Positions 27,751 through 35,831 of a DNA stretch of 64,000 nt are shown piece after piece. Made by a program: the position numbers and the translations under genes. How positions within the stretch are numbered: the stretch's first letter is position 1; every line of letters begins with the position of its first letter. The DNA comes from Streptomyces sp. S.PB5 (GTDB taxonomy: Bacteria > Actinomycetota > Actinomycetes > Streptomycetales > Streptomycetaceae), in the NCBI RefSeq assembly GCF_030403745.1, contig NZ_JAQMWP010000002.1:682001-746000 (forward strand). Reading direction: 5' to 3'. The notes under the pieces are model-generated. The model made no database searches. It was not told the origin of the DNA and saw only the letters and a list, made by a program, of their open reading frames with translations.

Positions 27751-27761
27751 TGGTTTGTTGA
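27747..27761. promoter_or_regulatory. Box B palindrome before aceB
   Basis: Read toward the gene it is TCAACA-AAC-CATTGA: the left arm is identical in all four box B sites, the right arm has one mismatch and supplies the first four bases of the -35. Confidence 0.55.
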
Positions 27762-27810
27762 TATCGAGATTCTCTGAGTCGAGGCAAGGTGGCGCTCGGT
27801 GCCACCCCGC

Positions 27811-28425
27811 TCACTCAAGGTGCTGCAGATCAAGGTGCTGCAGATCTTCGGGGGTGTCGATGTCGTACGGCCGGGCGATGTCCCCGCACTCGACGAGCAG
27901 AAGCTGTCCGGCGTGTTCCTTCAGATACGCGCGTGCCCCTCGGTCCCCGGTCGCAGTCGTGGCGACACCGGCCCAGTGCGCCGACCCGAACAGCACGGGA
28001 TGTCCGCGCACGCCGTCGTAGGCGGCGGAGACCAGGGACTCCCGCGACCCGTACGCACCGAGCACGCGCGCGTACGCCTCGGCCCCGATGCCGGGCTGGT
28101 CGACGAGCGACACGAGAGCGGCCTCGGCATCCGTCCTGGAGAGCGAGTCGAGCCCGGCTCGAAGCGAGGACCCCATGCCCTGCTCCCACTCCGGGTTCTC
28201 CACGACCACGCAGTCGTCGAGTCGCGCGGTGTCCCGTACGGCGTCGGCGGCGGCGCCCAGCACCACGTGCACCCGCGCGCAGCCGGCCGCGCGCAGGGCG
28301 CCCACCGCGTGTTCGATCAATGGCCTGCCGCGATGTCCGAGCAGCGCCTTGGGGCGTCCGCCGAGGCGTCGGCCGCCGCCCGCGGCCAGGAGCAGTCCGG
28401 CGACCTGGGGTGCCTTGTCCGTCAT
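27811..28425 (-). CDS. MocA-like molybdenum cofactor nucleotidyltransferase
   Basis: 204 residues. GLLLAAGGGRRLGGRPKALL is the nucleotide-binding loop and Lys of MobA/MocA/CTP-transferases, ENPEWEQGMGSSLRAGL and LVDQPGI match the MocA (cytidylyltransferase) subgroup that finishes the cofactor of xanthine dehydrogenase-type enzymes. No xanthine dehydrogenase is in the window but it would supply urate to this pathway. The C-terminus is duplicated: a 15-bp tandem repeat (27816-27846) yields LQHLDLQHLE. The gene points toward aceB across a 187-bp gap holding the aceB promoter. Confidence 0.82.
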   Translation of the reverse strand: MTDKAPQVAGLLLAAGGGRRLGGRPKALLGHRGRPLIEHAVGALRAAGCARVHVVLGAAADAVRDTARLDDCVVVENPEWEQGMGSSLRAGLDSLSRTDAEAALVSLVDQPGIGAEAYARVLGAYGSRESLVSAAYDGVRGHPVLFGSAHWAGVATTATGDRGARAYLKEHAGQLLLVECGDIARPYDIDTPEDLQHLDLQHLE

Positions 28426-28644
28426 GTGTCCTGCATACCTGACGCCCGGGGGGCCGGCCGGTTTCCTGAGGCTGAATTTCGGTCCGCGGAGTGGCGCGGC
28501 CGCCGTCGGGAGGCGTTTACTGACCCCCGTCCGCCCCGGCGCCCGACCAGCGCCACGGGGCGCTCAGGGCGGGATCACGAGAGAAGGCGCACAACGGTGT
28601 GCGCGGGGGGGAGAGCTGTGTTGCGGAGCTTGGGGCAGAGGCCA

Positions 28645-28929
28645 GTGACCGGCAGCGACGAGGACCCCAGAGTGGCGGGCCTGCGGACCGCGGTGTCCAG
28701 GCTGCGCCGCGAACTGGCCGCGCACCCGGCCGAGTTCCCCGACCGCGGCATCGCCGAGGACGAACTGGCGGCACTGGCCGCGATGACGATCGACGGCGCG
28801 CCGGAGATCCCCCGGCTGCGGCGGTCGCTGCTGCTGATCGCGGGGGCCATCGGATCGGTGAGCGCGCTGTCGCGGGGGCTGTCGGACGTACGGGACGCGG
28901 TGGAACTGTTCGGGGAGCCGCGGCGCTAG
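28645..28929 (+). CDS. Small conserved hypothetical protein (DUF5955-like)
   Basis: 94 residues from the GTG at 28645; in-frame GTG (28618) and TTG (28621) starts with a G-rich Shine-Dalgarno sequence are also possible. Almost entirely helical, Arg/Leu/Ala rich (VAGLRTAVSRLRRELA, then IPRLRRSLLLIAGAIGSVSALS), suggesting coiled-coil or peripheral membrane packing. I believe it belongs to a streptomycete family of unknown function. Its TAG and the TAG of the convergent gene share one CTAG tetranucleotide (28926-28929). Confidence 0.65.
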   Translation: MTGSDEDPRVAGLRTAVSRLRRELAAHPAEFPDRGIAEDELAALAAMTIDGAPEIPRLRRSLLLIAGAIGSVSALSRGLSDVRDAVELFGEPRR

Positions 28930-29603
28930 TACAGGGGGCCGCGGTACGGGAACGGCCCGCGGTAGCCGCGGTCGGACGTGCGGTGCTCGAACTGCTCGCA
29001 GACCCAGGTCTCCTGGACGAACTCGGTGTGCTCGGGCCAGATCGTGAGGATGCCGTTCGGGCCCTTCTTGCCGTCGCAGCGCCGGTAGACGTCCTTCGCG
29101 CCACGGAAGCAGGCGAGCCCGGTCATCATGCTGTGGCCGACCGGGTGGTAGTCGGACCAGGCGCACGCGATGCACGCCTTGAGGCGTACCGAGCGAGGCA
29201 GCTCGCGCCCGATCTCGTGCAGGGCGTTCTCGAAGTCCGGGTGGGTGGCGCGGAATTCGTGTCCGTCGAGCCGCAGGGTGACGGTCAGGTTCTCCGCCTC
29301 CTCGGGGTACCAGAGCTGGAGCGCGCAGTGCACCGTCGCGATGCGCTCGCCCTGCCCCGCGACCTCGACGGGCATGGTCAGGCCCCACTCCAGGAGGCAG
29401 GACCAGAGGTCGCCCTCCTGGAAGGTGAACGCCGGCACGGGCGGCTCGCCCGTGAGCGCGCCGAGCGTGTCCATCGTCTCGCCCTCGAACCGCACACCCC
29501 TGATCGTCGTACGGATCAGCTCCCGGCCGTCCGACTCGAAGGCGATCTCCTCGAAGCCGTGCCGGTCGGTGTACCGGCCCGGCCACCGCATTAAGCCCGT
29601 CAT
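28926..29603 (-). CDS. Conserved hypothetical protein coupled to allR (DUF6304-like)
   Basis: 225 residues, beta-rich, soluble. Notable segments are VRFEGETMDTLGALTGEPPVP, TVHCALQLWYPEEAENLTV and a Cys pair in LKACIACAWSDYHPVGHSMM that could bind metal. It overlaps the allR stop by four bases (ATGA), so it is made together with the regulator. Codon 4 is TTA (29592-29594); an in-frame ATG directly after it (29591) would avoid the rare codon. I recognise no function; the fixed partnership suggests an accessory in ureide or glyoxylate control. Confidence 0.75.
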   Translation of the reverse strand: MTGLMRWPGRYTDRHGFEEIAFESDGRELIRTTIRGVRFEGETMDTLGALTGEPPVPAFTFQEGDLWSCLLEWGLTMPVEVAGQGERIATVHCALQLWYPEEAENLTVTLRLDGHEFRATHPDFENALHEIGRELPRSVRLKACIACAWSDYHPVGHSMMTGLACFRGAKDVYRRCDGKKGPNGILTIWPEHTEFVQETWVCEQFEHRTSDRGYRGPFPYRGPLY

Positions 29604-30394
29604 GCCGGGTTCTGCGTGGCCAGCGCCTCGGACAGCTCCCCGGCCACCTGCTGCAGCACCGGCACGATCTTGTCCGTGGCCGCATCGGTGACCCGGCCCG
29701 CCGGGCCGGAGATCGAGATCGCCGCGGCCGTGGGGGAGTTGGGCACCGACACCGCGAGGCAGCGGACGCCGATCTCCTGCTCGTTGTCGTCGACCGCGTA
29801 CCCGGCACGGCGGACGTCCTCCAGGGCCGCCAGGAAGCCCTCCGGCGTGGTGATCGTCTTCTCCGTGGCGGCCGGCATGCCGGTGCGGGCCAGCAGGGCG
29901 CGCACCTCGTGGTCCGGGGTGTTCGCGAGGAGGGCCTTGCCCACGCCCGTGGAGTGCGGCAGCACACGGCGGCCGACCTCGGTGAACATCCGCATCGAGT
30001 GCTTCGACGGCACCTGCGCGACGTACACGATCTCGTCCCCGTCGAGCAGCGCCATGTTCGCCGTCTCGCCGGTCTCCTCGACCAGCCGGGCGAGATAGGG
30101 GCGCGCCCAGGTGCCAAGGAGCCGGGACGCCGACTCGCCGAGGCGGATCAGACGGGGGCCGAGCGCATACCGGCGGTTCGGCTGCTGACGGACGTATCCG
30201 CAGGCCACGAGGGTGCGCATCAGGCGGTGGATGGTGGGCAGCGGCAGTCCGCTGCTCGCGGAGAGCTCGCTGAGGCCGACCTCGCCGCCCGCGTCCGCCA
30301 TCCGCTCCAGCAGATCGAAGGCGCGCTCGAGGGACTGGACCCCGCCGGTGGCGGACTTGGCGGAGTCGGTGGTGCTGGCGCTGGACGTCGGCAC
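29600..30394 (-). CDS. allR: IclR-family regulator of allantoin/glyoxylate genes
   Basis: 264 residues. N-terminal winged helix VQSLERAFDLLERMA...ELSASSGLPLPTIHRLMRTLVACGYVRQ, then the IclR effector domain with STGVGKALLANTP and CLAVSVPNSPTAAAISISGPAGRVTD. The S. coelicolor protein at this place, AllR, is known to repress allantoin and glyoxylate genes. Here the DNA agrees: it is divergent from allB, two box A repeats overlap its own promoter (autoregulation), and the same repeats precede gcl, hyi, katA, aceB and allB. Translationally coupled to the unknown gene at 28926. Confidence 0.93.
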   Translation of the reverse strand: MPTSSASTTDSAKSATGGVQSLERAFDLLERMADAGGEVGLSELSASSGLPLPTIHRLMRTLVACGYVRQQPNRRYALGPRLIRLGESASRLLGTWARPYLARLVEETGETANMALLDGDEIVYVAQVPSKHSMRMFTEVGRRVLPHSTGVGKALLANTPDHEVRALLARTGMPAATEKTITTPEGFLAALEDVRRAGYAVDDNEQEIGVRCLAVSVPNSPTAAAISISGPAGRVTDAATDKIVPVLQQVAGELSEALATQNPA

Positions 30395-30473
30395 GGCGCG
30401 TTCCTTTCGGGGTGGCAGGAAGGGCAGAAGCCTACCCGCCAGTCGGTTGACTCCCTGCTGGTACGTAGTTACG

Positions 30474-30488
30474 TTCTGCCTGCCGGAA
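30474..30488. promoter_or_regulatory. Box A operator, allR copy 1
   Basis: TTCTG-CCTGC-CGGAA, all arm positions fitting TTCYG-N5-YGGAA, overlapping the last base of the allR -10 and exactly 21 bp from copy 2. Confidence 0.7.
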
Positions 30489-30516
30489 TACTAATTCCGC
30501 CTTGTGGAAACGTCCA
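30488..30516 (-). promoter_or_regulatory. allR core promoter
   Basis: On the minus strand: TGGACG (30516-30511), 17-bp spacer, TAGTAT (30493-30488). The spacer contains box A copy 2, as at aceB. Confidence 0.6.
30495..30509. promoter_or_regulatory. Box A operator, allR copy 2
   Basis: TTCCG-CCTTG-TGGAA, full match to the arm consensus, within the -35/-10 spacer of allR. Confidence 0.7.
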
Positions 30517-30586
30517 GAGTGTGGAGCGTCGGGGCCTCGTGAAGCAGTGTGCCCTTGACGGCGTGGAAGCGGGAGTGAAGACTCCT

Positions 30587-30601
30587 TCAACAGAACGTTG
30601 A
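30587..30601. promoter_or_regulatory. Box B palindrome before allB
   Basis: TCAACA-GAA-CGTTGA, five of six pairs complementary, directly upstream of the first box A. Its right arm would give a -35 TTGAAT. The order box B - box A - box A - gene is the same as at aceB. A matching -10 is less clear here (TAAATC near 30619). Confidence 0.6.
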
Positions 30602-30602
30602 A

Positions 30603-30617
30603 TTCCGTTACGTGGAA
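30603..30617. promoter_or_regulatory. Box A operator, allB copy 1
   Basis: TTCCG-TTACG-TGGAA, full match to TTCYG-N5-YGGAA, one base after box B. Confidence 0.7.
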
Positions 30618-30622
30618 GTAAA

Positions 30623-30637
30623 TCCCGTTTCTCGGAA
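30623..30637. promoter_or_regulatory. Box A operator, allB copy 2
   Basis: TCCCG-TTTCT-CGGAA, nine of ten arm bases, 20 bp (not 21) from copy 1 and 28 bp before the allB start. Confidence 0.65.
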
Positions 30638-30665
30638 GTAACAACGGCGACAGAGAGGGGTCCGG

Positions 30666-32003
30666 GTGTCCGACGTAGAACTGGTGCTGCGCTCGACGCG
30701 AGTCATCACTCCGGAAGGGACGCGCGCCGCCGCGGTCGCGGTCTTTGCCGGGAAGATCACGGCCGTACTGCCGTACGACGCCCCCGTCCCGGAAGGCGCC
30801 CGCCTGGAGGACGTCGGCGAGCACGTCGTCCTGCCCGGCCTGGTCGACACCCATGTGCACGTCAACGACCCGGGCCGCACCGAGTGGGAGGGCTTCTGGA
30901 CCGCCACGCGCGCGGCGGCGGCCGGCGGCATCACGACCCTCGTCGACATGCCCCTCAACTCCCTCCCGCCGACCACGACGGTCGACCACCTCCGCACGAA
31001 GAAGGACGTCGCCGCCGACAAGGCCCACATCGACGTCGGCTTCTGGGGCGGCGCCCTGCCCGACAACGTCAAGGACCTGCGCCCGCTGCACGAGGCGGGA
31101 GTCTTCGGCTTCAAGGCGTTCCTGTCCCCGTCCGGCGTGGACGAGTTCCCGCACCTGGACCAGGACCGGCTCGCCCAGTCCCTCGCGGAGATCACCTCCT
31201 TCGGCGGCCTGCTGATCGTGCACGCCGAGGACCCGCACCACCTGGAGGCCGCCCCGCAGCAGGGCGGCCCGAAGTACGCCGACTTCCTCGCCTCCCGCCC
31301 GCGCGACGCCGAGGACACCGCGATCGCCCAGCTCATCGCCCAGGCCAAGCGGCTGGACGCGCGCGTGCACATCCTGCACCTGTCGTCGAGCGACGCGCTC
31401 CCGCTGATCGCCGCCGCGAAGGCGGAGGGCGTCCGCGTCACCGTCGAGACCTGCCCGCACTACCTCACCCTCACGGCCGAGGAAGTCCCGGACGGCGCCA
31501 GCGAGTTCAAGTGCTGCCCGCCGATCCGCGAGTCCGCCAACCAGGACCTGCTGTGGCAGGCGCTGGCCGACGGCGTCATCGATGTCGTGGTCACCGACCA
31601 CTCGCCGTCGACGGCCGACCTCAAGACCGACGACTTCGCCACCGCGTGGGGCGGCATCTCGGGTCTGCAGCTGAGCCTCGCCGCCGTGTGGACGGAGGCC
31701 CGCAGGCGCGGCCACTCGCTCGAGGACGTCGTCCGCTGGATGTCCACGCGGACCTCGGAGCTGGTCGGCCTGGACCAGAAGGGCGCCATCGAGGCCGGCC
31801 GCGACGCCGACTTCGCGATCCTCGCCCCCGACGAGACCTTCACCGTCGACCCGGCCGAACTCCAGCACCGCAACCGTGTGACGGCGTACGCGGGCAGGAC
31901 CCTGTACGGCGTCGTCAAGTCGACCTGGCTGCGCGGCGAACGCATCGTCGCGGACGGCGAGTTCACGGACCCGAAGGGCCGACTCCTCACCCGCACCCCC
32001 TGA
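30666..32003 (+). CDS. allB: Allantoinase
   Basis: 445 residues, cyclic amidohydrolase that opens allantoin to allantoate. Metal and catalytic residues are visible: [18 protein letters not shown], the carboxylated Lys in [31 protein letters not shown] and [16 protein letters not shown] start at 30666 with GAGAGGGG upstream. Divergent from allR and followed 48 bases later by allantoicase, so the two hydrolytic steps form one operon controlled by boxes A and B. Confidence 0.96.
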   Translation: MSDVELVLRSTRVITPEGTRAAAVAVFAGKITAVLPYDAPVPEGARLEDVGEHVVLPGLVDTHVHVNDPGRTEWEGFWTATRAAAAGGITTLVDMPLNSLPPTTTVDHLRTKKDVAADKAHIDVGFWGGALPDNVKDLRPLHEAGVFGFKAFLSPSGVDEFPHLDQDRLAQSLAEITSFGGLLIVHAEDPHHLEAAPQQGGPKYADFLASRPRDAEDTAIAQLIAQAKRLDARVHILHLSSSDALPLIAAAKAEGVRVTVETCPHYLTLTAEEVPDGASEFKCCPPIRESANQDLLWQALADGVIDVVVTDHSPSTADLKTDDFATAWGGISGLQLSLAAVWTEARRRGHSLEDVVRWMSTRTSELVGLDQKGAIEAGRDADFAILAPDETFTVDPAELQHRNRVTAYAGRTLYGVVKSTWLRGERIVADGEFTDPKGRLLTRTP

Positions 32004-32051
32004 CTTCACCACCGCACCCGCAGCGGCCGACGACCGAAAGGCATTCATCCC

Positions 32052-33182
32052 GTGACGGCGCAGCATCGATCTCCTCTGGCCGGCTTCACCGGCGACGCGA
32101 ACCCGTACGGCGGCGGTGACCCGTACGCCGACTACCGCACCGCCGACTTCCCCTTCACCCGGTACACCGACCTCGCCGCCCGGCAGCTCGGCGCCGGAGT
32201 CATCGCCGCCAACGACGAGTTCTTCGCCCAGCGCGAGAACCTCCTGCTGCCCGGACGCGCCGAGTTCGACCCCGAGCACTTCGGGCACAAGGGCAAGATC
32301 ATGGACGGCTGGGAGACGCGCCGCCGCCGCGGTGTCTCCGCCGAGCACCCGTGGCCGACGGCCGAGGACCACGACTGGGCGCTGGTCCGCCTCGGCGCGC
32401 CCGGCGTGATCCGCGGCATCGTCGTCGACACGGCCCACTTCCGCGGCAACTACCCGCAGGCCGTGTCGGTCGAGGGCACCTCGGCACCGGGCTCCCCGTC
32501 CCCGGAGGAACTCCTCGGCGACGACGTGAAGTGGACGACCCTGGTCCCGCGCACCGCGGTCGGCGGCCACGCGGCGAACGGCTTCGAGGTGGCGGTCGAG
32601 CAGCGCTTCACCCACCTCCGCGTCAACCAGCACCCCGACGGCGGCATCGCCCGCCTGCGCGTGTACGGCGAGGTCGTCCCGGACCCCGAGTGGCTGTCGG
32701 TGCTCGGCACCTTCGACGTGGTGGCCCTGGAGAACGGCGGCCAGGCCGAGGACGCCTCCAACCTCTTCTACTCCCCGGCCTCCAACACCATCCAGCCGGG
32801 CCGTTCCCGCAAGATGGACGACGGCTGGGAGACCCGCCGCCGCCGCGACCAGGGCAACGACTGGATCCGCTACCGCCTGGTGGCCCAGTCCCAGATCCGC
32901 GCGATCGAGATCGACACGGCGTATCTCAAGGGCAACAGCGCGGGATGGGCGTCGGTCGCGGTGAAGGACGGCGAGGACGGCGACTGGACCGAGATCCTCC
33001 CGCGCACCCGCCTCCAGCCCGACACCAACCACCGCTTCGTCCTCCCGGCCCCGGCGGTCGGCACGCACGCGCGCGTGGACATCTTCCCGGACGGCGGCAT
33101 CTCGCGGGTGCGGCTGTTCGGTTCGCTGACGGAGGCGGGGGCGGCGACGCTGGCGGCCCGCCATCAGGAGCTCGGGGGCTGA
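32052..33182 (+). CDS. alc: Allantoicase
   Basis: 376 residues, two internal repeats as in all allantoicases: KIMDGWETRRRRG...WALVRLGAPGVIRGIVVDTAHFRG and KMDDGWETRRRRD...WIRYRLVAQSQIRAIEIDTAYLKG, each a jelly-roll. It splits allantoate into urea and ureidoglycolate. Ureidoglycolate then needs a lyase to give glyoxylate; no allA-like gene is in the window. Cotranscribed with allB (GTG start, GAAAGGC upstream) and followed by an excellent terminator. Confidence 0.96.
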   Translation: MTAQHRSPLAGFTGDANPYGGGDPYADYRTADFPFTRYTDLAARQLGAGVIAANDEFFAQRENLLLPGRAEFDPEHFGHKGKIMDGWETRRRRGVSAEHPWPTAEDHDWALVRLGAPGVIRGIVVDTAHFRGNYPQAVSVEGTSAPGSPSPEELLGDDVKWTTLVPRTAVGGHAANGFEVAVEQRFTHLRVNQHPDGGIARLRVYGEVVPDPEWLSVLGTFDVVALENGGQAEDASNLFYSPASNTIQPGRSRKMDDGWETRRRRDQGNDWIRYRLVAQSQIRAIEIDTAYLKGNSAGWASVAVKDGEDGDWTEILPRTRLQPDTNHRFVLPAPAVGTHARVDIFPDGGISRVRLFGSLTEAGAATLAARHQELGG

Positions 33183-33190
33183 CCCCCGCA

Positions 33191-33235
33191 CCTCGAACGC
33201 CGGACGGGCATCTTCAGCCCGTCCGGCGTTCGAGG
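33191..33235 (+). terminator. Perfect 19-bp terminator after allantoicase
   Basis: Arms 33191-33209 and 33217-33235 are exact complements over 19 bp (core GAACGCCGGACGGGC) with a 7-base loop, nine bases after the stop. This GAACGCCGGACGGGC type is a frequent gene-end hairpin in streptomycetes. Confidence 0.85.
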
Positions 33236-33265
33236 ACGAGGCCCCTTCAGGGCCGAAGCGGGGGT

Positions 33266-33284
33266 CTGGGGGCGCAGCCCCCAG
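33266..33284. repeat. Short streptomycete-type intergenic palindrome
   Basis: CTGGGGGC-GCA-GCCCCCAG, 8-bp perfect stem, followed by a GGGGCGGAG tract. I have seen this GGGTCTGGGGGCGCAGCCCC unit scattered between genes of many streptomycetes; here it fills the space between alc and the convergent SDR gene, with nothing else visible to 33355. Confidence 0.5.
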
Positions 33285-33355
33285 CGGGGTCGAAGGGGCG
33301 GAGCCTCTGGTGGATGGGACGGGTAGGGGCGGCGGGGGCGAGAAAAAGCCCTATC

Positions 33356-34102
33356 TCACGCCGCATGCCCCCCGTCCACAGCGAACTCCGCCCCCGTCAC
33401 GTACTCCGCCCCCGCCAGATACGCGACCGTCCCCGCCACCTCCTCCGCCGTCCCGAACCGCCCCAGCGCCGTCATCGCCGCCTGCCCCGCCGCGAACGGC
33501 CCGTCCGCCGGGTTCATGTCGGTGTCCGTCGGCCCGGGATGCACGATGTTAGCCGTGATCCCGCGCCCGCCCAGCTCCCTGGCCAGCGCCTTCGTCAGCC
33601 CGACCAGCGCCGACTTGCTCATGGCGTAGAGCGTGCCGCCGGGCCCGGGCACCCGCTGGGTCATGCACGTACCGATCGTGATGATCCGCCCACCGTCCCC
33701 CATCCGGGAGGCGGCCGCCTGCGAGGCCAGGAACACCCCGCGCACATTCACCGCCAGCGCCCGGTCCACGTCCGTCAGCGACAGCCCCTCCAGCGGGCCC
33801 AGCACACCCACGCCCGCGTTGTTCACCAGCACGTCCAGGCCGCCCAGCGCCCGCGCCGCACGCTCCACGGCCCCCGCCGCCTCCTCCGGGTCCGCAAAGT
33901 CCGCCCGCAGGGCGACCGCACGCCGCCCCAGCGCCTCGACGGCCCGTACGACGTCCGCGGCCGCCTCCTTGTCGTTCACGTAGGTCAGTGCCACGTCCGC
34001 GCCCTCCCGGGCGAGCCGCAGGACCGTCGCCGCGCCGATGCCCCGGCTGCCCCCGGTGACCAGGGCGACCTTGCCGTGCAGAGTTCCGTAAGTCGTTGTC
34101 AT
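33356..34102 (-). CDS. Short-chain dehydrogenase/reductase
   Basis: 248 residues, classical SDR. Cofactor loop ALVTGGSRGIGAATVL, NNAG at about 90, the catalytic Ser region IITIGTCM, Tyr-x3-Lys in LYAMSKSALVGL, and the C-terminal YVTGAEFAVDGG. Close to the 3-oxoacyl-ACP reductase (FabG)-like general group; substrate unknown. Where the catalytic Ser is usually found the sequence reads TIGTCMTQRV, with Thr instead; this is tolerated in some SDRs. Divergent from the AIM24 gene. Confidence 0.92.
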   Translation of the reverse strand: MTTTYGTLHGKVALVTGGSRGIGAATVLRLAREGADVALTYVNDKEAAADVVRAVEALGRRAVALRADFADPEEAAGAVERAARALGGLDVLVNNAGVGVLGPLEGLSLTDVDRALAVNVRGVFLASQAAASRMGDGGRIITIGTCMTQRVPGPGGTLYAMSKSALVGLTKALARELGGRGITANIVHPGPTDTDMNPADGPFAAGQAAMTALGRFGTAEEVAGTVAYLAGAEYVTGAEFAVDGGHAA

Positions 34103-34210
34103 GCCTCCATCCCAGCGGCCCGCACACGCGCGTGCTGGCGGCGAACGGACACGTAGCTCACCACCCGGAACTCCCGGAACTCTTTCCTCCGTCTCCCGCG
34201 TTCCCCTCAC

Positions 34211-35029
34211 GTGACCCTTCAGCAAGACATCGTCGGCAACGCCATGCAGATGGCGGTCGTCAGCCTCCAACCCGGCCAGACCGTGTACTGCGAGGCCGGA
34301 AAGTTCCTGTTCAAGACCACGAACGTGACCATGGAGACCCGCCTCGGCGGCCCGTCGGACAGCGGCGGCGGTCAGCATCCGCAGGGCGGGGCCGGCGGCA
34401 TGGGCGGCATGCTCCGCCAGGCCATGGGCACCGCCATGCAGGTCGGCCAGCGCGCCCTCGCGGGCGAGTCGCTGGCGTTCCAGTACTTCACCTCCACCGG
34501 CGGCGAGGGCACCGTCGGCTTCGCGGGTGTCCTGCCGGGCGAGATGCGCGCGCTGGAGCTCGACGGCACGCGCGCGTGGTTCGCGGAGAAGGACGCGTTC
34601 GTCGCCGCCGAGTCCACCGTCGACTTCGGCATCGCCTTCCAGGGCGGCAAGACCGGCATGAAGGGCGGCGAGGGCTTCATCCTGGAGAAGTTCACCGGCC
34701 GCGGCACCGTGATCATCGCCGGCGCCGGCAATTTCATCGACCTGAACCCGGCCGACTTCGGTGGCCGCATCGAGGTCGACACGGGCTGCGTCGTCGCCTT
34801 CGAGGAGGGCATCCAGTACGGCGTCCAGCGCGTCGGCGGCCTGAACCGCCAGGGCCTGATGAACGCCGTCTTCGGCGGGGAGGGGCTGTCGCTGGCCACC
34901 CTGGAGGGCAACGGCCGCGTCATCCTCCAGTCCCTCACCATCGAGAGCCTCGCCAACGCCCTGAAGAAGGCCCAGGGCGGCGACAAGCAGGGCCCGACGG
35001 GCGGCCTGTTCTCGACGAACGTCGGCTGA
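34211..35029 (+). CDS. AIM24 / TIGR00266-family protein
   Basis: 272 residues, GTG start. AIM24-type double beta-helix fold: MQMAVVSLQPGQTVYCEAGKFL, then a Gly/Gln/Met-rich loop (PSDSGGGQHPQGGAGGMGGML) and repeated strands GTVGFAGVLPGEMRALEL, GEGFILEKFTGRGTVIIAGAGNFIDL. Bacterial members are of unknown role; the yeast namesake is mitochondrial. No membrane segment or signal peptide. It stands alone between a divergent SDR and the next gene 84 bases later. Confidence 0.88.
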   Translation: MTLQQDIVGNAMQMAVVSLQPGQTVYCEAGKFLFKTTNVTMETRLGGPSDSGGGQHPQGGAGGMGGMLRQAMGTAMQVGQRALAGESLAFQYFTSTGGEGTVGFAGVLPGEMRALELDGTRAWFAEKDAFVAAESTVDFGIAFQGGKTGMKGGEGFILEKFTGRGTVIIAGAGNFIDLNPADFGGRIEVDTGCVVAFEEGIQYGVQRVGGLNRQGLMNAVFGGEGLSLATLEGNGRVILQSLTIESLANALKKAQGGDKQGPTGGLFSTNVG

Positions 35030-35113
35030 TCCACGCGCCGCCGATGAGTTGCGGGTGCCGGTGGGGTCTGAGGTGATGACAGCAGACCCCACCCACGAGA
35101 GAAGGCACCCGTC

Positions 35114-35740
35114 ATGGGCAAGCTCGTCTCGCAGATCTTCGTCAGCCTCGACGGCGTCTACCAGGCCCCGGGCGGCCCCGAGGAGGACCCCAGGGGCGGC
35201 TTCGAGCAGGGCGGCTGGATGGTCCCCTTCGACGACGAGGACTTCGGCCGCTTCGTCACCCAGGTCTTCGGCGACGTCGGCGCGTTCCTCCTCGGCCGCC
35301 GTACGTACGACATCTTCGCCGGGTACGGGCCCAAGGTGACCGACCCCGACAACATCGTCGCCACCAAGCTCAACACCCTGCCGAAGTACGTCGCCTCGTC
35401 CACCCTCACCGACCCCGAGTGGGCCCACACCACCGTGATCAGCGGCGACCTGGCCAAGGAGGTCACCGCCCTCAAGGAGCGCACCGACGGCGAGCTCCAG
35501 CTCCACGGCAGCGGAGCCCTCGTACGGTCCCTGCTGCAGTCGGACCTGATCGACACCGTCCACCTGATCACCGTCCCGGTCGTGCTGGGCGCGGGCCGCC
35601 GCCTCTTCGCCGAGGGCGGCCTGCCGACCGCCTTCAGGCACCGCAGCGGCCTGATCACTTCGAAAGGCGTCTCCATCCAGACGTACGACAAGGCGGGACG
35701 CCCGGAGTACGGCTCCTTCGACCTCCCCGAAAACGCCTAG
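35114..35740 (+). CDS. Dihydrofolate reductase-like (RibD C-terminal domain) protein
   Basis: 208 residues. Begins MGKLVSQIFVSLDGVYQAPGGP, then LLGRRTYDIFAGYGP, TVISGDLAKEVTALKE, LQLHGSGALVRSLLQSDLIDTVHLITVPVVLGAGRRLF: the RibD-C/DHFR fold with NADPH loop. These orphan proteins are widespread in actinobacteria and their substrates are mostly unknown. GAGAGAAGG lies 11 bases before the ATG. Confidence 0.9.
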   Translation: MGKLVSQIFVSLDGVYQAPGGPEEDPRGGFEQGGWMVPFDDEDFGRFVTQVFGDVGAFLLGRRTYDIFAGYGPKVTDPDNIVATKLNTLPKYVASSTLTDPEWAHTTVISGDLAKEVTALKERTDGELQLHGSGALVRSLLQSDLIDTVHLITVPVVLGAGRRLFAEGGLPTAFRHRSGLITSKGVSIQTYDKAGRPEYGSFDLPENA

Positions 35741-35831
35741 CCGAAGATCGCCCCCGCCGGTACGGTGATCGCTCCGCGTGCGAGCCGCCGATGTCTCCAC
35801 ATGACCGTGGGAGACCGGGAGAGCCGCCCAG

